In this document: positions 1 to 8,523 of the stretch, in pieces | Layout: each line of letters opens with the position of its first letter | How positions within the stretch are numbered: position 1 is the stretch's first letter | Source of the DNA: Coemansia sp. RSA 487 | Taxonomy: Eukaryota > Kickxellomycota > Kickxellomycetes > Kickxellales > Kickxellaceae | DNA length: 64,000 bases | Assembly: GCA_027577595.1 (NCBI GenBank) | Contig: JANBRJ010000039.1 | Span: forward strand, 82,303 to 146,302 | Reading direction: 5' to 3' | Translations under genes and position numbers: made by a program | The notes under the pieces: model-generated | What the model was told of the DNA's origin: nothing | Seen by the model: only the letters and a program-made list of their open reading frames with translations | Databases searched by the model: none

Positions 1-1025
1 CCCAAAAAGCACAAGAAACCCAGGAAGCGAGAAAAGCCAGGAAAAAAGAAGTCGGGCGAGTTCACGTATATCCATGAGCTTTCGCCAGAGCAGCTGGCCA
101 ACATGAAAAACCCAATTTTCATGGATCCGGGTCGCCAGGACATTGTTTTTGGCATGACGGATGAGAGCACCTCTGAGGAGAAAGCTCTTTTCCGATACAC
201 ACGGAGCCAGAAGGCTAAAGAAACCCGAACAACCCATTACCGCAAGCTGAGGGAAAAGATCAAGAAAGAGCATCCAGACAGCAACGAGATCAAGGCTGCT
301 GAGGCTAGGTTGGCTGCTTTTTCGTGCACATCGATATTGCCAGATAAATATGAGCAATATGTCAGGACGCGTGCTGCTGTCTGGCCAGTGCTGAGTAGAT
401 TCTACACGAACACCATGCCTGCCAGCAAGAATGGGAACAACCCCCAGCCAATTCATCGCAAACTTCGGCAATCCGCCCACATCAAGCAGCAGCAAGCCGA
501 TGAGCAGCTAGCAAAGAGCATTCGAGCGACATGCAACGATGAAAAGCCCGCTGTGATCTTAGGCAACTGGAGTACGCCAATGGCTCGCTACCATGAGCCT
601 ATACGGGGTGTCGGATTTCGGCGAATGCTGAGGAAAAAGGGTGCCGAGTCTATCTTATTGACGAATTCAGAACGTCAAAGATTTGCCCAAACTGCCTCAT
701 CGGTACCCTCAAGAAGTTCCTGAAAGTGCCCAACCCCTGCCCCTACCAACGAAAGAAGAGGAAAGAAGTCCTCTGCCACGGTCTCCTTAAGTGCACCAAC
801 GAACTATGTATGGGTCCTGTGGAAGTGGATAGTGTTTTGACTCCTCGTTCACGCATGTACAACCGAGATCTCACCGCCGTTCTCAACTTCAGGCATAATT
901 TCCATGGCCTTCGCGATCACGGTGAGACTCCAGAGCGCTTCTGTCGCAGTCAGCCCGCAGCCGTTGCTATCGCTGATGAACAGCAGCCCAAGAAGAAAAG
1001 GAAGACGGCGAGGACAAACAAATAA
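1..1025 (+). pseudogene. Fanzor (eukaryotic TnpB-like RNA-guided nuclease), left copy, frameshifted and 5'-truncated by window
   Basis: The reading frame is open at base 1 and encodes a Lys/Arg-rich stretch, then a RuvC-I motif MDPG with the catalytic Asp codon at 124-126. Near 634-641 (run AAAAAGGG) the frame must shift by one base. In the other frame follow IDEFRTSK (RuvC-II Glu codon 663-665), the zinc-finger pair CPNC (Cys codons 684 and 693), a second Cys cluster (774, 792, 807), and NRDLTAVLN (RuvC-III Asp codon 867-869). The frame stops at 1023-1025. This motif order is that of the TnpB/Fanzor family, whose members cut DNA guided by an omegaRNA encoded at the element's 3' end. The C-terminus carries PKKKRK, a classical monopartite nuclear localisation signal. 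The first frame alone would end at 721-723, before the second catalytic residue, so the gene is probably dead, unless the shift is a base-call error. The N-terminal domain lies outside the window. Fanzor1 versus Fanzor2 cannot be decided here. Confidence 0.85.
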
Positions 1026-1079
1026 CGACCACCACGAAATTCAGCCAAGGTTATAGCCGCGGCAAACCCTAGTTCTAGG
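1026..1079 (+). ncRNA. Candidate omegaRNA 3' scaffold / right end of left Fanzor element
   Basis: The 54 non-coding bases after the Fanzor stop codon match the same region of the right-hand copy (63662-63715, minus strand) at 51 of 54 positions by eye. Similarity stops abruptly after CCTAGTTCTAGG (1068-1079), an inverted repeat with 5-bp arms. A second palindrome, GCCGCGGC, lies at 1056-1063. Strong non-coding conservation with hairpin potential, immediately 3' of the nuclease gene and ending at a sharp boundary, fits the omegaRNA scaffold of TnpB/Fanzor systems. The guide would then be read from the flank beginning at 1080. The RNA probably starts inside the coding region; that 5' end cannot be placed. 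Family knowledge supports the role; the transcript is inferred. Confidence 0.6.
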
Positions 1080-1199
1080 AATCTTAGAGTTCTAGATTTG
1101 TTACACAAGAAAAAGCAAATAAGCAGAAAAATACAAACAGGAAAAATCTGCGCACACTGCAATTGTTTATCCGTGTTAAATGTAAATGCTAGTTTCAGA

Positions 1200-4100
1200 C
1201 TAAAACTTCTTCGGGATCTGGCTGTGACCGGCGGGGTGCGACAAGGACGAATGCGGGAAAATCGACGCTGCTGGCATCGGCATGAGTTTCAGCAAAAGAA
1301 TTGGGTAGGCAGGTGCCAGAAACTCCGCCAGACTCAGGTCCAAGTCTCTGATGACAAGTGAAATGATGTGCTTCCGTGGGAACGGGTTTGGGAATTCAGG
1401 AATCGGGTCAGCTGCCCGGTAACTCAGTGTCTCGTCGCGCTTCACATCCGAGTAAGGTTGTGCGCCAAGTGGCGCGTTTGACGTCAATATATTTGTGCGT
1501 GCGTCGTTTGTGGACTCGAGCGCCCTGGGTAAACGGACTACTCGCCGTCTCTTTGGAGGGAGCATAGATAATGGCCTGCCCTCGTCTTCTGACACGCCCA
1601 GAGAGTCCGCGGGAGACTCTGCCATGTCCATCATTGCTGGATCCATCACATCGCGTTTGAATGCCTGGAAATTGCGTGGCTCTTCCAGGCAGAGCTGCGG
1701 ATCGCTAAGGACCTTTATTCCTGCGACAAACAAGTTTAGTGCTGGTGCCCAGTGCCGGAGCATCCGGAGTATGTTGAATACGTTGGATAGCCGCGATTTT
1801 GCTCGCCAGGTGATGTTCCCATCGCAATTCCTCAGGAAGCTGACATATGTCACAAGTATCTCGAACATTGTAAATATTATCGGCGACCCGAGCGTGTAAA
1901 AGTTGAACTTGCACGTGTAGGCTGCTTGCACAAGGCTACATAACGCGTTTGCCGACGTGATTGCCTGGATACGGCATCCGTGAAAATACATATTCATGTA
2001 TCCAAGCCCTTCAGAAACTGCTGGTGGCAATGTCGCACAGTCGTACAAGTCACGGATGCCGAACGCTGCCGTGTTCACATCTGGCGGCGGCAGGTCGATG
2101 CGTTCTCCCAACATCATCTTCATGACGTAGCGGTTGGCCCGGACCAGGAATGTGTGGTACAACATCAGCATCATGATAATGTCCTTGAGCTGGGATGCCC
2201 TTATATCGATATCCCTCGGTGACATTGTTGACGATGAACTAATGGCTTCAACATACTCCGAAACCATCCCGTTGTCCAGAACCAGATCCGGTGGCAAGGA
2301 GTACCTCCACGCCCGCATTCGCTCCTTGAATATCCACAGTCCTTTGAGAATTTGCTCCAACCCGCCTTCGTTGCGCTTGGCGTTGGATATCAGCACGTTG
2401 AATCCAGCAAAAATAACAAGAAGCTGCTGCACATATGCAGCATTTACGGCGAGTCGGTTGAAGCATGGCGAGCCTTCGGGTCTCATTCGCAAAAACTCCT
2501 TATCGCTGGGCCCACGGAACCGCAGTTTTGGTGGAGGGCTGGAATCTGCGCCGAGCCATGAGTTTTTGGGAATCATGTCCATCAGATCCACGTCGTACGT
2601 CTGGCTGGTTGTGTACAGGTCAAACGTCTTTGACGAGTACACAGGCAAGCTGTCCAACGAATAGTCAAAGTTGCTTCCGCTCTCGATAAGCATAAGGGAC
2701 ACCAGCTTCCAGAGGAAACACTTCCAGAAGATCACCAAAATATACTGGAAACCAAAACTCTCCTTGTCCTTGTCGTCGACGCCGTGCCACGGGTAGCTGT
2801 GCCCCATGTACTTGATCCGCCGCATAACATTTATGGCCATGGTTGAATGCTCGTCCATTTCCTTGTACCGCAGCGACTGGAACTCGTAGCGTGCCAGCAT
2901 ACACAGCCCAATTGCGCCCCATAGCTCGGAGCAGTTCTTAACAAACGGGACCTCGCTAAGGGCAAGCTCGTAGCAGCTCTCGTCAATGTCCGGTGGCACC
3001 ATTGACTTTATATCGAGATTGGCTACACTGAAGCGAATTGTGCTCGATATATGGCCAAAGAACGCAATTCGGGGAAGCACGCCCTTGTGAAGCATGTACC
3101 ACAGCAGCTCGAGATTCAGCGAAACCATGCCCATGCGAGGTGCCTTGAACGTCTCGCGCATAATCTTGTAGATCACATTAGGCGACGGATGGCCTGGAAT
3201 TAGCTCCACATATTCGCGGAGCATAGGAGGTATGTCAACATCCTCAGATACGCTGCCTCTAGATGACTGTGCCGGTGTGGAGGGCAGCGATCTGCTAGGG
3301 GAGACGGTGGCGGACCGCGAGGCCAGGTTCACTATCTGCTGCCGAATCCGGCTCTGGGTGCTTTTCGAATCAGCTGACGTATGTCCAGGCATCAGAAGTG
3401 ACGGGCTGTCCGGAGCTGGAAAGGAACTAAATGAAGGCCGAGCAGGTCCTTCCGAATGCTGCGGTTTGACATCAAACACGCTGTATATCGGCGATATGGG
3501 CATTGGTGGTCCAAAGTTGGTGTGGAAATAGTCCTTTGGCACAGATTCATCGCGCTGCTTGTTCATAACTTTGACGGCATCTTGTGCACTAGGCCTTCGC
3601 CGATCATCCAAAAGGTCCTTTGCATTGAATGGCTCTGTGCTTAGGGGCGAGTGTCGCGAGTAGCTAGTATGCGATTTCGCTAGTGGTTTTGGCAGCTGAG
3701 CAGCAGCAGTAGTAATTGCATTTGTGGGTAGCGTTGGTACCAGGTTTCCAGAAAAAACGCTGCTATTTGCCATGGGCAGAGGTGCAGAAGATGGCGTTGC
3801 ACCTGGTACGCCAGATAGCAGAGACGGCTGTATTCCTTGGGTATTGATCCCAGAGTCAAGACTGAACATGAGCTCGCCATTCAAAAGATTCTGAGACATG
3901 TTGTCCGAGCCACCAAACTCCATATTTACATCGTCAAGCCCAACAGGCATCCACTCGTGTTGAGAGTTGAGATTCCAAGATGTGGCCAGATCTCCCAGAT
4001 TGGCGAGCATGTTGGCCTCGGTGTTGGTAGCAGTTGTCCATCCCGATCTCGAGAAAGGCGTATTTGTAGCAAATGGCGTCATAAACGAGTTTGCCGCCTG

Positions 4101-4631
4101 TACCAGGTTTGCGGGTGGATTGGACTGTGGAACCATATCCACAGAGAGCAAGCGCGTAAGAGCGGCAGCAGAGAAGATGCCATCTGGAGAAGGCTGCATA
4201 GAAACTGACCCACCTAACTGCTGACTAGTAAGAGAGGAGTCCAACGTCATTTCTGGCAAAGTATTCGCCGCTGTTGCTGCTGCTGTTACTGCTGCTTCTG
4301 GCGTGCTTGCTGTATTGGCAGCAGGAGGCTGCTTTCGCTTGCCATTGCTAGCAGCACTTTTGTTGTTCCATCCATCCGTAGGCAAAGAAGGTCTCTGCTT
4401 TTGCTCTTTCCCGCCCTGGGTGATAACCACAGGGGTCCTGAGAGCATCAAGCGAAGAAGGCGAGCAGCCCTTGAGCTGGTTCTTGAAGCGCATCGACCGA
4501 CGGTATCGGCAAGGAACATTGTGGTTGCTGCACCACGAGCAAGAAGGCTTTTCGCCCGTGCACTTTCGCTTCTTTTGGCGGCACCGCTCGCAAGACCGTA
4601 AGAAAGGCAAGGTTTCAGGATCGAGCTCCAT
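1200..4631 (-). CDS. Zn2Cys6 fungal-type transcription factor (1143 aa)
   Basis: Nuclear DNA-binding regulator; target genes unknown. I start it at the Met at 4631, not at the ORF's upstream Met (4781): the 50 extra residues are hydrophobic and unlike the rest, while the zinc cluster then sits right at the N-terminus, as is usual. The six cysteines, C14-x2-C-x6-C-x6-C-x2-C-x6-C41, form the binuclear zinc cluster with a basic KKRK between Cys 2 and 3. A low-complexity Ser/Ala/Thr-rich linker follows. Around residues 470-900 is a helical region rich in Trp/Tyr/Leu that resembles the fungal-specific middle homology domain. A basic PKRRR patch lies near the C-terminus. No intron is needed. Its zinc cluster shares the LRSCE-x-C-R-x-KKRKC signature with the second Zn2Cys6 gene in this window, so the two may be distant paralogues. 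Confidence 0.9.
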   Translation of the reverse strand: MELDPETLPFLRSCERCRQKKRKCTGEKPSCSWCSNHNVPCRYRRSMRFKNQLKGCSPSSLDALRTPVVITQGGKEQKQRPSLPTDGWNNKSAASNGKRKQPPAANTASTPEAAVTAAATAANTLPEMTLDSSLTSQQLGGSVSMQPSPDGIFSAAALTRLLSVDMVPQSNPPANLVQAANSFMTPFATNTPFSRSGWTTATNTEANMLANLGDLATSWNLNSQHEWMPVGLDDVNMEFGGSDNMSQNLLNGELMFSLDSGINTQGIQPSLLSGVPGATPSSAPLPMANSSVFSGNLVPTLPTNAITTAAAQLPKPLAKSHTSYSRHSPLSTEPFNAKDLLDDRRRPSAQDAVKVMNKQRDESVPKDYFHTNFGPPMPISPIYSVFDVKPQHSEGPARPSFSSFPAPDSPSLLMPGHTSADSKSTQSRIRQQIVNLASRSATVSPSRSLPSTPAQSSRGSVSEDVDIPPMLREYVELIPGHPSPNVIYKIMRETFKAPRMGMVSLNLELLWYMLHKGVLPRIAFFGHISSTIRFSVANLDIKSMVPPDIDESCYELALSEVPFVKNCSELWGAIGLCMLARYEFQSLRYKEMDEHSTMAINVMRRIKYMGHSYPWHGVDDKDKESFGFQYILVIFWKCFLWKLVSLMLIESGSNFDYSLDSLPVYSSKTFDLYTTSQTYDVDLMDMIPKNSWLGADSSPPPKLRFRGPSDKEFLRMRPEGSPCFNRLAVNAAYVQQLLVIFAGFNVLISNAKRNEGGLEQILKGLWIFKERMRAWRYSLPPDLVLDNGMVSEYVEAISSSSTMSPRDIDIRASQLKDIIMMLMLYHTFLVRANRYVMKMMLGERIDLPPPDVNTAAFGIRDLYDCATLPPAVSEGLGYMNMYFHGCRIQAITSANALCSLVQAAYTCKFNFYTLGSPIIFTMFEILVTYVSFLRNCDGNITWRAKSRLSNVFNILRMLRHWAPALNLFVAGIKVLSDPQLCLEEPRNFQAFKRDVMDPAMMDMAESPADSLGVSEDEGRPLSMLPPKRRRVVRLPRALESTNDARTNILTSNAPLGAQPYSDVKRDETLSYRAADPIPEFPNPFPRKHIISLVIRDLDLSLAEFLAPAYPILLLKLMPMPAASIFPHSSLSHPAGHSQIPKKF

Positions 4632-4978
4632 GACTAGTGATATATATAAGGGCGTATGTACGATAGGTAATATAATGTAAAAAGTAGAAACTTGGAATGG
4701 AAAAAGGGATGAGGAGCCGAGAGTTTCTCTTTTTCGATCGAGATTCAAAGCTGCAGAAAACCATAAACTCAAGTGCGACATTTTGATAGGCCAGCAAGAT
4801 GTAGTTGTGTTTGTGGGGAGCTCAAGACAAGTGTTATAAATCAGACTCTTTTGATGACGGCTCCCTTATCTTTTAACTTTCTTTTGTTTCTTTTTCCCAG
4901 GGCGACAATGGTTACACACGGATCGGAGGACGCTTGAAATCATAATACTAGCCAAGATATAGTAGTGCCATCTAGAAA
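4632..4978. other. Divergent intergenic/promoter region
   Basis: This stretch separates two divergently transcribed genes. For the minus-strand factor, a TATA-like ATATATAA lies only a few bases upstream of the chosen start. Polypyrimidine tracts occur at 4730-4740 and 4862-4900. No further gene is visible. Confidence 0.5.
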
Positions 4979-6355
4979 ATGCTACCTGTGTCTACTGGCC
5001 GCCAATGCCTGTATCCTACAAATCGGCGATGGCTTTGCTTGTGTGGTCGGCTGTTATACACAACAAATGCAATAAACATGTCGGAGAAGATTCGCAGTAT
5101 TCTGTGGAAGTCTGGGAGACATAACCAACAGCAACATCGAGATGGACCCATTGACCTGCGAGATTCCGACGATATCTTCACTACTGATGTAGAGCTGGCT
5201 GCAAAGATTAGACAGTCACGCAAAAAACCACTAGGCGGAAATCCATATGCAATGTATGCGCCAACAACAAACAGTACACAGAAGCAACAGCATCAGGGTC
5301 AAGATGGCACACCTCTCTTCCTTGCAATGCCACCCAGAATACCGAATCAAAGCGAAATGCATAGCGCTTATACGAGCATGCCACTGTCAAGACGAAATAT
5401 AAGATTCAACCCGTGGAGCTTGCTTCTCGAGCTTCTTGACGACCCCAGAATAGCACTACACACCAATAACAACACTATTTCCAGAGGCAAATCTCTGCTA
5501 GCAACCATAGTTCGCCTTGGACAGGTTACGCTGGACAACGTAGGTATGCAGCGCCCCTTGCTTACACAGTACGCCCTAAGATCAAAAGCTGTTATGCTTT
5601 TGCCGCAGAACAAAGATGATGATATTATTCTAACGCCGTCGCAGCACGTGGCACTGAGCCAGATCCAGTTTCCACGTTTCATTGCCGAGAAATTTGCAAA
5701 TCAAGTAGCTGCGGCATCGTTGCAGGACGAAGCTTGCTCAAATGAGGCAAGGCAAGTTCAATGGGATCGATCATGGCTCTCTGCAAACCTTGCAATCCTC
5801 GAGCTTCAAACAACGTTTCTCAAGCACCGGGTACTTTTCAACAAACGTTTGGATATGGCCCAGCAGGGCCGGCTGCTGATCAGTAGCGCGTTCGAGCATG
5901 CGCCGGGTCTTGTTCTCAATGTAATTATGAGCTGGAACGACGATTACAACAAAATACTGACTCCATATATGATCCATCGTCTGTGCACAAGGTACTTTAG
6001 CGATGCAGAAACGATTAGAGAGGCGATCGTGCAGGCGTGGCAGATGTATGACTGGCTGGTTTACCACAGCCATGCCCTGTATCAAAGCAAGCCTGGTACG
6101 GATGATACACACGCGCTGGCTGTAACGCTTTTCCGATCGCTTGAGAGCTTTGATAACTGGGCCGAGACAAGCCGCTATTTCAACCGGATTCAAAGGCATC
6201 CAACGGATCCGTCGAATGCGCTGGTACAGCGGCTTTTGATGTCGGACCATAAACTTGTGGAACGCTACATGAATCTCACGTCCCAGCTCCGTGGCCACCG
6301 GCGGCATAAGCCCCGCGATATCCAGCAAGAACATACTTTGGAGAAATGTATATAA
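4979..6355 (+). CDS. Hypothetical protein, possibly mitochondrial (458 aa)
   Basis: I do not recognise this protein. The first 33 residues contain Arg, Cys, Thr and Tyr but no acidic residue, as a mitochondrial presequence would. A second in-frame Met (codon 5078-5080, MSEKIRS) could be the true start and would give 425 residues. After a polar Gln/Asn-rich linker (to about residue 130), residues 140-440 look like an all-helical globular domain with several Trp residues and a motif LLLELLDDPR. No transmembrane segment, zinc motif or nucleotide-binding loop is visible. It is divergent from the Zn2Cys6 gene and convergent with translin, whose stop lies 78 bp beyond. The ORF is long and intact and runs against no better gene, so I accept it as real; the function is unknown. 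Confidence 0.75.
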   Translation: MLPVSTGRQCLYPTNRRWLCLCGRLLYTTNAINMSEKIRSILWKSGRHNQQQHRDGPIDLRDSDDIFTTDVELAAKIRQSRKKPLGGNPYAMYAPTTNSTQKQQHQGQDGTPLFLAMPPRIPNQSEMHSAYTSMPLSRRNIRFNPWSLLLELLDDPRIALHTNNNTISRGKSLLATIVRLGQVTLDNVGMQRPLLTQYALRSKAVMLLPQNKDDDIILTPSQHVALSQIQFPRFIAEKFANQVAAASLQDEACSNEARQVQWDRSWLSANLAILELQTTFLKHRVLFNKRLDMAQQGRLLISSAFEHAPGLVLNVIMSWNDDYNKILTPYMIHRLCTRYFSDAETIREAIVQAWQMYDWLVYHSHALYQSKPGTDDTHALAVTLFRSLESFDNWAETSRYFNRIQRHPTDPSNALVQRLLMSDHKLVERYMNLTSQLRGHRRHKPRDIQQEHTLEKCI

Positions 6356-6433
6356 TGTTATTATTTGACAATTCCAATCGATATGTAAAGAAGCAAGCGT
6401 ATATTTATTTGCCTTAAAAGATCATAAAGGTGT

Positions 6434-7099
6434 TTACGAAATCAGGCCACGCACGCGCAAGTCGTACTGAACCTCCTCGATTTTTTTGATGTCGTACTTG
6501 ATGGAATCGAATCTGCGACGGAGCGCATCGTTCTTGAGATTGAGCAGCTGGAATCCCGAGTAAAGCTCCGAAGCAAAAGTGGATATCTCCTGTGGTCTCT
6601 TGATGTCGCCAGCAATTACTGCGTTTACCGCCAGGCGAGAGAGCTCGTTAAACATCGAAACAACACTATGGAGATACTCTTCCAGAGTGATGACAAACTC
6701 GGAGATGTCGCTGTTGGTGGTGTTTACGCGGAATCCCAAATACTCGTGGATGTCTTCGGGGGTAGCAAGGCGCGAGTGCTCAAGGTAGATCGAGAAAACG
6801 ACCAGAGCGCATGCGCTCTGGACAGCATAGCCCCACATGTCGTGGTACTTGAAGAACGTCACTGGCTTGATGAACCCTGCCAAAGTGCTGAGCTTTTGCT
6901 TAATCTCGGCAAATTGCGGTTTAATGGCGTCGATGATCTCCTGCGTTTGGCTCTGAGGCACTGCATGCACCTTTGACAGCTTTGCTGAGCCAATACGGCA
7001 TATTTTGTTCAGCTCCTTGATCGCTTCTTTGATTGCGTCAAAGAGCGAAGACTCTTGATCAAGCGTATCCTGAAGGTCGACAAACACTTGGATATCCAT
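6434..7099 (-). CDS. TSN: Translin (221 aa)
   Basis: Translin binds single-stranded RNA and DNA and, with its partner TRAX, forms the C3PO ribonuclease involved in tRNA and small-RNA processing. The product is recognised along its whole length. Diagnostic stretches are ELSRLAVNAVIAGD, the ISTFASELYSGFQLLNLKND region and the C-terminal DSIKYDIKKIEEVQYDLRVR block. The helical fold and length fit the family (human about 228 aa). I start at the Met at 7099, giving MDIQVFVDLQ; the longer ORF start at 7339 adds 80 residues with no translin similarity, and a Met at 7114 is a minor alternative. No intron is needed. Budding yeast lacks translin, while fission yeast and many other fungi keep it. The promoter region is shared with the divergent thioredoxin gene. 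Confidence 0.93.
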   Translation of the reverse strand: MDIQVFVDLQDTLDQESSLFDAIKEAIKELNKICRIGSAKLSKVHAVPQSQTQEIIDAIKPQFAEIKQKLSTLAGFIKPVTFFKYHDMWGYAVQSACALVVFSIYLEHSRLATPEDIHEYLGFRVNTTNSDISEFVITLEEYLHSVVSMFNELSRLAVNAVIAGDIKRPQEISTFASELYSGFQLLNLKNDALRRRFDSIKYDIKKIEEVQYDLRVRGLIS

Positions 7100-7683
7100 T
7101 CTTTTTGCACACATAAAATTAAAAAAGAAGGAACAAACGAACACCAAGGTGGTAAGATGATAAGGTGGGTGGATCAGAGTACACGTCAATGCAAGCGGGT
7201 GGTGTATTGAGACGATGGTACGAAAACTTTTCTCAGGTACATGGTTTGGGTAGGCGAAAGCGTAAGCATGTTCCGATTTATGGGGAGGCAAATTAGTGCA
7301 AATTGGATTGAATACATCAGTCATCTGGAGAACTCCCAAAGCTGCTGAAGCTAGCCTAATGTTATGGCCGGCTGGTGCTTAAAACTCTCTCTGGTTGCAT
7401 GAAATGTAGCTAGTACAAAGCAGCGAACCAGAACTGGACAGCATTCGTTGCACACAGAGGGTAGATAAGTGCTTGCGTGTTTGTTGTCCATGTGTAACAA
7501 GGTCTGGAGCCTGCTGTCAACACAGTTTTTAGAGCAGTATATAAAAAAGAATGAAGCATTCTACCTTGTCGACGTTGCGTTGTAAAACAAGTACATTTCT
7601 CATTAATATTCCTCTGAAAATAAAAAAATAGTACCATAGATAACATTCTGCTCAAAGAAAATCTTTCCTCTTTCATTCGCAAA
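7100..7683. promoter_or_regulatory. Divergent promoter translin / thioredoxin 1, with TATA box
   Basis: A strong TATA element, TATATAAAAAA (7539-7549), lies about 135 bp before the thioredoxin ATG, with an A/T-rich leader after it. No clear TATA is seen for translin. No gene is visible; the ORF reaching into this stretch on the minus strand is the unsupported N-terminal extension of translin. Confidence 0.55.
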
Positions 7684-8022
7684 ATGGCGAACATACAGGA
7701 TATCGTCAAAATTTCGAGCAAGGAGCAGCTGGACAAGATCCTTGAGAAAAACAGCAAAGCTGCGGTCGACTTTAACGCCAGCTGGTGCGGGTCGTGCAAG
7801 GCCATGAAGCCCGTGTTTAACAACCTAGCGAAGGAGCACGGAGACGTTGCGTTTCTGTCAGTCGATACCGATGAGAACAGCGACATTGCAAAGGAGTACG
7901 GGATCACATCCATGCCGACGTTCAAGCTTGTCGACCACGGCAAGGTCGTTGATGAAGTTATTGGCGCCAACAAGGGCAAGCTGGAGAAGGCAATGACCAG
8001 CTTCACTTCATATGATCAATAG
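7684..8022 (+). CDS. Thioredoxin with WCGSCK active site (112 aa)
   Basis: Small disulfide reductase of thioredoxin fold. The active site is W34-C-G-S-C-K39, where Ser replaces the usual Pro between the cysteines. This substitution shifts the redox potential in characterised thioredoxins and occurs in some natural ones. Other landmarks are present: the buried Asp in AAVDFNASW, the cis-Pro in SMPTFK and the VDTDEN strand. There is no presequence, so it should act in the cytosol and nucleus, supplying electrons to peroxiredoxins, methionine sulfoxide reductase or ribonucleotide reductase. It lies 501 bp upstream of a second thioredoxin on the same strand. The two are diverged copies, not a recent duplication. 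Confidence 0.93.
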   Translation: MANIQDIVKISSKEQLDKILEKNSKAAVDFNASWCGSCKAMKPVFNNLAKEHGDVAFLSVDTDENSDIAKEYGITSMPTFKLVDHGKVVDEVIGANKGKLEKAMTSFTSYDQ

Positions 8023-8523
8023 TATTGCTTTTAGCACTGATTTTCTTTAACATTACAGCAAAAAAAGACCAGCTTTGAAAATGGCCGAAATCGCGTAGCA
8101 TGCCTGTTGTGGCAATTTGTCATCTTTTTTGGCTGCACTATTTTTTATCTGCCGAAAAGAACATCAGAGAACCAAACCGTAGAACTGACAAAAGCAGCTG
8201 CGCCATATCCCCTCTATATGACCCAATTGCAGCTCAAAGCACCTAGCTCTTTTAAAGTCACGTGAAGCTTAGTAATATTCTGCTCATTGATGAATCTCTC
8301 TGTTCCATTTTATGGCCACGGTTGTATTCCAAGCCCGTCTTACAATCAGGGTGGGGGAGGGGGGACAAGCAATGCTGGCTGAGTAGTATAAAAGCTTGCT
8401 GATAAGCGCGTCATCTCTTTCTCTTTCTTTTCTTTTCCAACAAACCCTTTTCTTCTTTTTCTTCTTTTTCTTCTTTAAACACATTTCCCTGTTTGTTTTC
8501 ACACGTTCTTTCCAAAAGTAAAT
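8023..8523 (+). promoter_or_regulatory. Promoter of thioredoxin 2: CACGTG, STRE-like AGGGG, TATA box
   Basis: A CACGTG E-box lies near 8259-8264, a G-rich block containing AGGGG (STRE-like) around 8350-8363, and TATAAAAG at 8387-8394. An almost pure pyrimidine leader with repeated TTCTTTTTC follows to 8480. The ATG is at 8524. The sites are seen in the sequence; a stress-responsive role is inferred from their use in other fungi. Confidence 0.45.

Larger units (their letters stand above)
1..1079 (+). mobile_element. Fanzor-bearing element, left copy (5' end outside window)
   Basis: The element spans the frameshifted Fanzor gene and its conserved 3' tail. Its right end is defined by loss of similarity to the second copy at base 1079/1080. 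No transposase such as IS607 TnpA, no terminal inverted repeat and no target duplication can be seen, because the left end is outside the window. The first host gene, a Zn2Cys6 factor, ends 120 bp downstream. Confidence 0.7.

Noticed and set aside
634-641. Programmed -1 frameshifting in the Fanzor gene
   Set aside because: The run is A5G3 and, in the zero frame, does not make a canonical X-XXY-YYZ slippery heptamer. No such mechanism is established for this family, so a deletion or base-call error is simpler.
4632-4781. N-terminal 50-residue extension of the first Zn2Cys6 factor
   Set aside because: Hydrophobic, promoter-like A/T-rich DNA containing a TATA-like element; the zinc cluster normally lies near the true N-terminus.
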